Shown piece by piece: positions 22,237 through 32,470 of a stretch of 64,000 bases of DNA. Position 1 is the first letter of the stretch, and each line of letters starts with the position of its first letter. The notes under the pieces are model-generated. The model saw only the letters and a list, made by a program, of their open reading frames with translations. It had not been told where the DNA came from and did not search any database. The DNA lies in the NCBI GenBank assembly GCA_037157565.1, contig JAZHRO010000012.1:2568501-2632500 (forward strand). Direction: 5' to 3'. The position numbers and the translations under genes were made by a program. Source of the DNA: Thalassia testudinum (Eukaryota; Streptophyta; Magnoliopsida; Alismatales; Hydrocharitaceae).

Positions 22237-23640
22237 TGATTGCACCGCAAAAGTATACCTGCAATTGTGCCGTCTTGTGCTATTTCCTAGCATTATCAAT
22301 GCATATTAGGTAGAGATAGTCGCATTTGTAAAAATACATGCATGCATGCATTTAATTAATTGAGAGGGGAGGAGACTGAAATAAATGGCCTTGCAATTAA
22401 CATTTTTCCTCAAGTGCATCTTTGCAAAATTCACCATCTTTTTATTTTTTCCACTTGACTTTGAAACTCTTCCCGCAGTTGCATAGCATCCTCTTCTTTT
22501 TCGCGCCATGTCCTGCTCCGCCTCTCCCTGCTAGTCGCATGCAGCCTCTCCCTGCCAAGCCATGCGCAAGCATGCATAGCTAGGGCATAGCTGTGCATGC
22601 TCTCTTCTTCTATAGAAAGAGCTCGGCTTCTTCCTTTGTAGGGAGCCTGGTCCCCACAGAGAAAACCCAATGCAGCACCACCTTCTTCTCTAGGCCACCA
22701 TCTCCTCCCCTCTCCCTCTATACGCAGGCCCTCCTCCTCTGAGGAGACACCCTACGGACAGGAGCACCTCACGGTGGTGCACAACCACCACCGTGAGTCC
22801 ACCACCGCCCAACTCATCAAAGAGCCAGTGGGCGTGGTGGCTCTTTCCTTGTTTCATCATTTGAAGCACCTTCAGCCATTACTGCAAAGCTTTAGCTTTG
22901 AAGCTCAATCGGCCACCGCACGCCCTGCAGCAGCCGGCCAAGCTCCACAACAGTAGCAGTAGCAAGGCGCAGCAGCGCATGCAGGCCACCGAGCGCACCT
23001 GCATGCGCCCTTGCCTCCCTCTTCGTGCGCCTTGTCGCACTCTCTCTTCCACCTGCAACCAACCGGCGCATTCCTCTTCCACGCGCGTGGCAACCGCAAG
23101 CCGGCCGCACTCACAGCACTTACAGTAAGCAGTCGCGTGGCTCGGCCATACACCGTAGCCACTATTCATGCCAGTCTGCGGAACACTGTGGCTATAGTGG
23201 GGTGACCGGTAAGCTTCTCACTTATCCGGTCACTCGGCGCACCGCAACAAGCCGTAGCCCACGCGTGCGTCTCGCCCCGAGTCCGCTCTAGCACCCGCCC
23301 GCACGTCTGCGTGCGGTCCTCTGCTAGCGCCCGCTCGCTTCCGCGTCTTCGCCCACGTGTGCTTGCCAGTGCTTGCTCCAGCCCTTCGCGTAGCGCGGTG
23401 CGCTGCGGTCCTCTCCACACCCATCGCCCTCCAGCGTGCGCCTCTTTGCACGCATACGCACTTGCGCGTGCGCATGAAGCTACCAGACGTCGACCTTGAG
23501 CGCGTAGACGAGTTAAACCTTCTAGCTTCTTCGCTCCACCAGTCTCTCTCCCGCTTTCTCTCTCTCTCTCTCACTCTTTCTCTGCACACACACTCGCACT
23601 CTCGCACACACACACTCTCACTTATATATTATTATATACT

Positions 23641-23672
<32 letters not shown>

Positions 23673-23973
23673 TATATATTTATATCTATATATATTTATA
23701 TACATATATATATTTATATTTATATGTATACATATAGTAGTACCTATATACTTAAGTTTTAGTATACATACATACATATATATATATCTATATACTTATA
23801 TATACATATACTTATACACATAGATATATATATTTATATATACATATATAAATATATCTATACATATATTAGTACTTATATAACTATGTATTAGTCTATA
23901 TACATACATATATATATACATATATATACATCTATATACTTATATATATACATATATATACACTTATACTTAT

Positions 23974-24010
<37 letters not shown>

Positions 24011-24135
24011 CATACATATATACATATCTATCTATATAAATATTTATACATATATATATATCTATCTACATATATCTATATACATATATTACTATATATA
24101 TATGTTTACATCTATATAGTTATATATACATACTT

Positions 24136-24173
<38 letters not shown>

Positions 24174-24965
24174 ATACATATATCTATCTTTACATATATA
24201 TGCCTATATATTTATAACCATATATATATATATATAGATATATTTACATATATACATATATATATATTTTTTCACATTACTTACCATATGTGGTATCGTG
24301 GGAATATCTGCACCAGTTTCTGATATTCCCTGATACACGCATACAAAAAGCGTGCTCACACACGTCTTCCACCATCCATCCTACACTCCACGTGGCACCT
24401 CATCCTGTTTGTTGCGTCTTTCTAGACGACGACCAACTCGATACCGTGCTACACTCCATCTCCGCCTCCACCCCCACCCCTTTATACGTATATATTATAT
24501 ACATATATATCTATACTATATTTACTTTATTTCTATTTCTCTTGCATGCCCATAAAAAGATAAAAAAATATATAAAAGAGAAAAGATAATCTTTGACTTG
24601 TAGGTACTCCGTCTTGCGAATAGCAAGAGTCGTTTTGGAACCCTAATTTGTCTCAAAGCCAAGAGCTTAATTTTGAGGGTGTGCCTCAAGGACCAAGATT
24701 ATCAGAAAAAAAATCTAAATAGAAAAAACACCAAAAACACAATAAATGAATGGAAGAGACTCGTTGTAGGAAAGGCGTAGAAACTTGACTCGTAACCCCA
24801 CTTCCCTGAGTTCGACCCTGGGCCAAAAAGTGACCAATATAAAATCAAGTAGGCTAGGTAAAAAAGTTTTGTAAAGAGATGGTTAGGCTCGATTTAGGTT
24901 AACCACTATACACACTTCAACGATAAAATCACCATATTAACACACCTATCCAGGCCCGACCACCA
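22237..24965 (+). repeat. 5' LTR of element A
   Basis: 2729 bp, TG...CA. The TATA position is mutated here to TATAGAAAG (22611-22619); the 3' copy reads TATAAAAAG. Contains a hairpin TGACCGG..CCGGTCA (23203-23232), CT/CA microsatellites (23550-23620) and a TA-rich tract (23625-24270). ORFs inside it are low-complexity artefacts. Confidence 0.95.
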
Positions 24966-24972
24966 TCTTTTC

Positions 24973-24990
24973 TGGCACCGTTGCGGGGGA
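24973..24990 (+). promoter_or_regulatory. Primer binding site of A (tRNA-Asp type)
   Basis: TGGCACCGTTGCGGGGGA, seven bases after the LTR, 16 of 18 matches to the tRNA-Asp complement. Confidence 0.9.
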
Positions 24991-26365
24991 AGTGCACCTT
25001 CAAGTAAGTTTTTACTCCATTCCTGTAATCTTTCTCTTCTCACACCCTTCTCTTCACGGGTGTCTCTGTTTTTGGTGTGCAGGTAAACCTGTTGCAAGGA
25101 GAAGACAAGCAGACGAAGTCGGAGATGTGGGCAGATCCAAGGCGGGAATGAGAGCGTGAAGACGTCGACACAGCACTGGAGCTCTGCACACGTTGCTGCA
25201 CAAGTAAGTCTTTCTTTCTTAGCAACCTAGGTTAACTTGTAACCTTAATAAAAAAAAAAACTAAAAACTAAAAACTAGAAAAACTTCTTGGGATCTCTTG
25301 GGGCAAGTGGATTAAATTTAACTTGTTTGATTGATTGCCTTTACTCCCACCGCCCCAGGATTTCCCACCTTACTTCGCATAGCGAAAATCCAAGAATCTT
25401 GATTCTTGAATTTTTCACCGTGGGAAGTATTCTTTGAGGCAAATAAAAAGATTGATTGCCATCCTTCTTTGCCTCATTTACCTGCAATTCAGGATCACCT
25501 TTTTGATGGGGAGACTTGGAATTGAGTTGATTCCAACCCCACCGCGACTTTTCACTTGCCTAAGATTCGATCCTGAATATTTCAACCCCAACAAATTGAT
25601 TTTCTTTATCTTTTGGTTGAGCCTTGTGTGGAAATCTTTTTGGTGATTGGGAGCACTTGAAATGAAGTGCTTTGTCTCCCTTTCACACTAATCTAAAACT
25701 GATTCGTGCATCCACACATAGAAATCTCCATTTTGGGAAGCCCAATGCATTTTAGCATGCATTAGCTAATTGATATTGAAGAAGGGTTTGTTGGGCTTAG
25801 AGAAAAAACTTGTATTCTTTCAAAACCCAAAGATTGGTTGAATTGGTAATTCAGCGAAATCTTAAAATTCATACTACTTAAGGCTGAAACTCTAAAAACC
25901 ATTCACCAATTAAAAACTTCAATTCGGGGAAATTTCCCTGTTGAATGCTTGTTTTACACACTCTAAAAATCAATCACTTGGGCATTACCCGTAAATAATG
26001 CCCTTCACATTCCAAAAGCACTTGATCCTAAGCCTCTAACTAAAATTGGTAGTAACTTGACCCTTATTAAGGATTAGAGGTCTAACTACCTGCGTGTAGC
26101 GTCTACGTGCTGGTGAGGGTTCCTGTGTGCTATCAGGTGTCTAAGACTGGGGCAAACAGCCTTTCAATCTGGCCCGGTGGTTCCACGGAGCTCGCATTCG
26201 GTTCCGTAGTTTGTGATAGTAGGTAACTTAGATCTTTATGTCTAAGGGCACACTGTAGAGGTTAGGAATTTGATTGAATTAATTTGTCATCAAGTGTACC
26301 TTTGCGGCGTCATTTCTCTCATCTCTTTTCCCTTCTTATCTCCCCAATTCTTCCTGCGGTAGTGC
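24991..26365 (+). other. Untranslated leader of A
   Basis: Non-coding, closely matching G's leader. Holds the palindrome GAATCTTGATTC near 25395 and a perfect 8-bp hairpin GGGCATTA/TAATGCCC (25980-26003). Candidate packaging or dimerisation signals by position only. Confidence 0.75.
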
Positions 26366-27474
26366 ATGTTTGGGAGGAGGTCACAAAACCCTGAACTGTT
26401 TCAATTGCCTGATAAATTTAGAAAAGAAGCCGAATCATCCTCCTCCTCCACAAACATAGCTGCACGCCCACCCCTAAATCCCGAGGGAGGAAATCGCCCT
26501 CAGAACCCACCAGGTGGTGGAGCCTTAGATCCCATAACCCACCTCTAAGCCCAAATGGAAATGTATAATGAGCAAATGGAAGCCATTCGGGGAACATTGG
26601 AGGAAATACAGAACCTCCCGAACGGGAGGAGCCTAGGTCTCTTAGCTCTTATCAGAATCCCACTACTATAGAGACCATAGGACGAATTCGGGTCCCCATG
26701 GGCGAGGATGACTTTGAATTAAAACCTAACATAATTGGCCTGATAAATTTTCACTTCCATGGTCTTGCAAGTGAAGATCCTTTTCTCCACTTGGAAGACC
26801 TAACCCAATTGGCTGAAACTATTAAACTTAGAAATATCAGGTTACCTATAGTCCTCATGAAAATGTTCCCGTTTTCATTGTGGGATAAAGCATTGCAGTG
26901 GTTACGCACCCTTGGGAGAACCATCCACTCTTGGGAAGAGATGTGAACAGCGTTTCTCAAGAAGTTCTTCCCAATCGGGCGAACCAATGTGCTTCGCCGT
27001 GCCATCACTTCATTTACGCAACAAAATGGCGAACAATTTCATGAGGCATGGGAGAGATATAATGACCTCCTCAGGAAGTGTCCGCACCATGGTCTGCCTA
27101 AGTGGCATATAGCCCAAATTTTCTACTATGGGCTAAATGAGACTTTGAAGCAGAATGCAGACGCTTCTTGCGGAGGGAATTTTATGAATAAAGATGAGAA
27201 TGGAGCATTTGAACTATTTGAAAATATGAGTGAAAACTCAATGAACAATGCCTCCATTGTCACCTTTAATCGTACCAGCCAACCCCGAAATGTCCACGAA
27301 GTTGACACGGGACCCTCCCATTCATCCACTGATCTCAACCTTATTCCACAGAAATTGGATGAAGTCTCTGTCATACACAAGAAGCTGGACGAGCTTCTGG
27401 CCACCCCTGCCCGATCTATGGCAAACACCTCCACTTCACCACTTCATCACAAAAGTTTTCCTTGGGAAATCTGA
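26366..27474 (+). pseudogene. gag: gag of element A (frameshifted, C-terminus deleted)
   Basis: Starts MFGRRSQNPELFQLPDKF at 26366. The frame is lost between 26548 and 26698 and resumes in another register with the gag core: NFHFHGLASEDPFLHLEDL, MKMFPFSLWDKALQWLRTL, a stop at about 26945, then FTQQNGEQFHEAWERYNDLL and CPHHGLPKWHIAQIFYYGL. After SPLHHKSF (27440-27460) the sequence jumps directly to the middle of protease. The conserved gag C-terminal motif (NPxSxTYNPGWRN in B, C, G) and the PR active site are both gone, a loss of roughly 1.1-1.3 kb compared with B. A therefore cannot make a complete Gag or PR. Confidence 0.88.
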
Positions 27475-27743
27475 AACCCACCCTTGTCACGTTACAGTTG
27501 GCAGATCATTCTGTCAAAATCCCGAAGGGTGTGGTGGAAGATGTGGTGGTTAGGGTCAACAATCTCTATTTTCCTGTTGACTTTCTTGTTTTAGATATGG
27601 AAGTTCCTAGTTCACTTTCTGATTGTCCAATCATCCTCGGTCGACCTTTCTTGGCCACAGCCCGTGCCCATATCGAATGCGAGTCGGGTTGTATTGAGAT
27701 TGCCGTTGGATCTGAAAAGTCAAGCTTAACATCTTCAAGGTAG
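27462..27743 (+). pseudogene. pro: Protease remnant of A (active site deleted)
   Basis: Only the second half of the retropepsin is present: VTLQLADHSVKIPKGVVEDV, NLYFPVDFLVLDMEVP, IILGRPFLATARAHIECESG. The D-L-G-A active-site segment present in B, C and D would lie upstream and is missing. It is in a different frame from gag and from downstream pol. Confidence 0.85.
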
Positions 27744-27778
27744 CCAAAAACTTTAATTGCGATTGCATCAAGGATGAC

Positions 27779-29290
27779 ATGTCTGACGAGGACATGGCCG
27801 TCAGCGCGTGTATTGAACTATTTGGGACCTATTCGGACTACTGTGGATTACCTATAAACATTGACGACTGCCTGATTGACACCAATTGTGACGTTCCCCC
27901 ATCCCTCCCTTGTCCCGTACCTTCTCCTGGCCAGACTTCTGACGAGATTTTCTCTGCCTTTTATACCTCATGGTCTGAGTCATATTCGGGCTACTCACCG
28001 CCGGTCCACACTCTTGAAGACTGGATTGCCCTTTCTTCCCGGCCAAATCAGGCGGATTTGCAAATCCACACTGGGACCTTGAGCCCATATACTTCTCACT
28101 AGGGCTATTCTTTTTTGGATCCATCTATCCAAGAAGCCCCTCTTCTTGGCCAATCTGAGGGTCAATTTCTTCCTCCTGACCTGTTCTCTAACTCGCCTGG
28201 GACACTCTCGTCCCAAGAAATGCCAGATCTTTCACCATCCACTCCCGAGCTGAAAGAGCTGCCTAGTACACTTAAATATGTTTTCTTAGGACCAAATGAA
28301 ACGCTCCCCATAATCATCAGTTCAAAATTGACCAGGGAGCAAGAGTGTAAACTAATGAAGGTCCTCATAGAACACAAGGCAGCCATTGGATGGTCTTTAT
28401 CAGACTTATCTGGCATTAGCCCCTCCTACTGCCCTCACCGTATATATACAGAGGAGGCTCGACCTTCCTTTGAGATGCAGCGACGTCTCAACCCTAACAT
28501 GCGGGAGGTCGTTAAGAAAGAAATCATTAAGTGGCTGGATGCAGGTATAATCTACCCGATCAGCGACAGCCCCTCGGTGAGTTCGATTCACGTTGTGCCC
28601 AAAAAGGCGGGGCTCACCATCCGTGTCAATGACAGGGGAGAATCCATCCTTACACGCACTCCTACATCTTGGAGAGTGTGTGTAGATTATAGGAAACTCA
28701 ATGCTGCAACTAAGAAAGATCACTTTCTGCTACCTTTCATTGACCAAATCCTGGAGAGGTTAGCGGGAAATAAATTTTTTTGTTTCCTGGATGGATTCTT
28801 AGGATATAACCAAGTGGCAATTGACCCCTGAGACCAAGAGAAAACCATTTTTACCTGCCCCTTCGACACCTTTGCATTTAGAAGAATGTTGTTCAGACTT
28901 TGCAACGTGCCAGCAACTTTCCAGAGATGTGTGCTGGCGATATTCCATGACATGGTGGGTGACTTTCTCGAGGTCTTCATGGATGACTTTTCGATCATTG
29001 GACCATCTTTCGACGAATGTCTTGCCAACCTGACTCGTATCCTTAGGAGATGTATTGATGTAAACCTCGTGCTTTCTTGGGAAAAAAGTCATTTTATGGT
29101 GCACGAGGGAATTGTTCTCAGACATATCATCTCCGATAGGGGTATCGAGGTTGACAGAGCTAAGCTCGATGTCATTGCTAATTTACTTGTGCCTGGCTCT
29201 ATCAAACAAATCCGTTCCTTCCTGGGACACATCAGTTTCTATAGAAGATTCATCAAAGACTTCTCCAAAATTTCTCGACCCTTAACTCAT
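27779..29290 (+). pseudogene. pol: RT of element A
   Basis: Acidic linker (27779-28250), then reverse transcriptase: LKYVFLGPNETLPIIIS, AIGWSLSDLSGISPSYCPHR, EMQRRLNPNMREVVKKEIIK, VSSIHVVPKKAGLTI, WRVCVDYRKLNAATKKDHF, FCFLDGFLGYNQVAID (first catalytic Asp kept), [20 protein letters not shown] (catalytic DD, about 28980-29000), [15 protein letters not shown]. In-frame stops at 28100-28102 and 28829-28831 (TGA after VAIDP, where B and C have Glu or Asp codons nearby). One register continues through RH and INT. Confidence 0.9.
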
Positions 29291-29743
29291 CTCCTATCAA
29301 CCGACGTACCCTTCGATATAGGCCCCGACTGCATACGAGCATTCACACAGCTACTTAATGCTGTCACTAAGGCCCCTGTTCTCCAGCTGCCTGATTGGTC
29401 CCTCGACTTTGAACTCATGTGTGATGCTTCTGACCTTGCAGTCGGAGCCATCCTGGGACAAAGACGCGATAGATACCCCTTCGTGGTGTATTACATCAGT
29501 AAGATGTTGGACAAGGCCCAGCGTAATTATACTACCACTGAAAAAGAACTACTGGCGGTCGTCTTTGGGCTGGAGAAATTCTGCTCGTATCTTCTGGGCT
29601 CTCACGTTATTGTTTTCACTGATCACGCGGCCATTCGCCATCTCATGCATAAGAAGGATGCCAAGCCTAGACTGATTCGTTGGATCCTTTTGCTCTAGGA
29701 ATTTGACATTGAGATTCGCGATAAGGCCAGAGCCCAGAATGTT
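29291..29743 (+). pseudogene. pol: RNase H region of A
   Basis: Same frame as [17 protein letters not shown] (Asp), [18 protein letters not shown] (Glu), [21 protein letters not shown] (Asp), then ILLL followed by a TAG at 29696-29698 (relatives have Gln, so CAG to TAG), [22 protein letters not shown]. Confidence 0.88.
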
Positions 29744-31141
29744 GTGGCTGATCACCTTTCCAGACTGGACCCTGACCATATTGGACTTACTCTGCCGATC
29801 AATGAAATTTTTCCTGATGAGCACCTATTGGCAATAAATGTGGCAAGTGGACCATGGTATGCTGACATTGCCAATTACCTTGCTTCTGGATCCCTTCCAC
29901 GTGGCTGGCCTAAAAACCAGCGTGAGCGTCTCATGGCAGAAGCAAAGTATTATTTCTGGGATAATCCACTTCTTTTTCGGATAGGTGCTGATCAAATCAT
30001 CTGTTGCTGTATTCCTGACAGCGAATTCCCGAGTGTGCTATCCTTCTACCACGATCAGGCCTGCGGAGGCCATTTCTCTGGGAGGAAAACTGCAGCCAAG
30101 GTGTTGCAGTGCGGTTTCTTCTGGCCCTCCCTTCACCAGAATGCACACAATTATGCCAAGCATTGCACTAGGTGCCAGTAGTTAGGGTCAATGTCACGTC
30201 GTGACATGATGCCCTTGCAACCCATCCTAGCTGCGGAAATCTTCGACATTTGGGGAATTGATTTCATGGGTCCCTTTCCTCCTTCCAACGGCTTTGAATT
30301 CATCCTCGTGGCTGTTGACTATGTTTCGAAATGGATCGAGGCTATTCCCATGCGCCGTGCTGACCATGTTATATCCACCTGATTTGTCAAGGACCACATC
30401 TTTGCGTGCTTTGGGATCCCTCGAGCCATTATCTTGGATGGAGGAAGCCACTTTACCCATGTTTCTTTTCAGGCACTTCTGAGGAAATATGGAGTCCACC
30501 ATCGTATCGCATTCTTGTATCATCCTCAGACGAACGACCAGGCAGAGGTGTCGAACCGGCAAATCAAGCAAATTCTCCAGAAAATGGTTCAGCTTGACCG
30601 TAAGGATTGGTCCGATAAGCTAATTGACGCACTTTGGGCATATCGGATCGCCTTCAAGGCTCCCCTTGGTATGTCTCCATATAGAATCATTTACGGGAAG
30701 TCTTGTCATTTACCCGTGGAGTTGGAGCACCGCGCTTATTGAGCAGTTCGCCAATGTAACCTCAACCCAGACCTGTGTGGTCGAGAAAGGAAACTCCAAC
30801 TCCAGGAGCTGGAAAAGCTCCATCGTGAAGCCTATGATTCTGCTTTAACTTTCAAATAATGCACTAAGGCTTTTCACGACAGCCGTATTCGGCGGAAAGA
30901 ATTTGAGCCATCTCAGCAAGTTTGGCTTTATAATGCCCAACTCAAATTCTTTCCTGGGAAATTGAAGTCCAAGTGGAATGGTCCTTTCCTGGTCTCAAGA
31001 TCATTCCCCAACGGGGCCGTCAAGATCGAAGATCCCAAATCTTGGCGTAAATTTACGATTAACAGGCAGCATTTGAAACCCTATCTGACTCATAAACCTG
31101 CCCCCGTTGGAGAAACTGTTGCCCTGCTGGAGGGTAACTAA
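29744..31141 (+). pseudogene. pol: Integrase of A
   Basis: HHCC zinc domain HDQACGGHFSG...HCTRCQ (about 30048-30180), stop at 30179-30181. Catalytic core: [10 protein letters not shown] (Asp, about 30256), ILDGGSHF (Asp, about 30431), [15 protein letters not shown] (Glu, about 30535). C-terminal segment FHDSRIRRKEFEPSQ, WLYNAQLKFFPGKLKSKW and a final stop TAA at 31139-31141. Stops at 30380-30382, 30740-30742 and about 30857 make it inactive. No env-like gene follows. Confidence 0.9.
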
Positions 31142-32433
31142 TTCTTTGCCTCATTTTGAGTCCAGCTGGGGACGTTAAATTCAACGCTCGTTGGGAGGCA
31201 CCCCAACAACACTCACCATCCACCATCACTTTTCACTTCACTGTCACGCTCACTTCACTTTTCACTTCACCACTCACCATCCACCCACTCTACCACCCTG
31301 CTGTATACCCTGCACTTCAGCTCTCGTTACCCGATCTTTCGTCCTTTCTCTACCCTTCCCTGCATGCATATGAGGACATAGCATCGTTTGGCATGGGGGG
31401 GTGGATAGGCATCCATAGGATTTGGGTATTTTATGGTATCATGTAGTTTCTATATATAAAAAAAAATGGTGTTTAGTAATGATTTGAAGGCTGAAAGAAA
31501 AATACAATAAGTGTTTATAGATATTCAATCGCTGTTTTGAAGACTTTCCAGGCCACAGAAGCTTGATTCGCTCAGGCTCGACTTAATTCACTTGAGCATT
31601 GATAAAAAAGATTAGAATCTCTCCTAACTAAGGACGTATTCTTGTACCTGAGACACCAGTACAGGATTCGTTGGTTTGCTTCTACTTGAGAGCCTAAGTA
31701 ATCTTAGTTCACACTACACATATCAAGAAAGACCAGGTGAACATAAGATCCAACCCTAGTGTTCATTAGGGAAGGTGGAGTTCTTACCTGTGCGCGTAGG
31801 TAGACTTTTTATCCCAGGCTTTAGTCTTGTGTTTAGGAGCGACTCTTTCCACCAAAAAGGAACTCTCCCACCAAAAAGAAAAAAGTGTGCTCCTCCAAAT
31901 AATGTTGTAAGAGATATACTGACACGTGTTTCAAAATAAAAAAAATGCAAATAAGTCAGTATATCTCGCAAATGTCTGTAAAGTCTCTACCCTAAAAAAG
32001 TTCTTCAGGGCAAGTTGCAAATACCCTGTTTTCCTGTGAGCCACAAATGTCAAAAAATGGGAGTTGAGTTTTCCGTCATCTTCTTAAGGGTCAATCCGAA
32101 AACATGAGCTGAAACTGGGACCAACCTGTACTTAAAAATTCGTGAAACTTTGGGCTTGAGTCTTAATGTTCATCTGGTCAGTCTTGATCCTTCACTAAGC
32201 ACAAGCCGCAATCTCTTGAGCTCTCGAGTATGGCAAAAACCTCCTGGGTCCTGGAAATCGTACTTAAGGTTTAAATATCAAGAGTCCTGGTTAGTCGAGA
32301 GATGATCTTTGTCATGTGAGACTTAAAGTACTGGTAGTCTTCTCTACAATTGGTTCTCATAATATCCAACAAATAGACACACCTTTGTTGCCTCAGGAGA
32401 AAATCTTCAGCCTAAGATCATTTCTAAATTCTA
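31142..32433 (+). other. 3' spacer of A: post-pol motif and second PPT block
   Basis: Non-coding. Post-pol motif CAGCTGG..ACGTTAAA..ACGCT..TGGGAGGCACCCC at 31163-31204. Second PPT-like block GAGGACAT...TTTGGCATGGGGGGG at 31372-31403. No env-like ORF; a 71-codon minus ORF at 31756-31971 has no support. Confidence 0.75.
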
Positions 32434-32470
32434 TTTTGCTAGGGATTAGCAAAAGATAGGCATGGGGGTA
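32434..32470 (+). promoter_or_regulatory. PPT and adjacent hairpin of A
   Basis: Hairpin TTTTGCTA (32434-32441) / TAGCAAAA (32447-32454), then GATAGGCATGGGGGTA directly before LTR TGATTGC at 32471. Confidence 0.88.
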
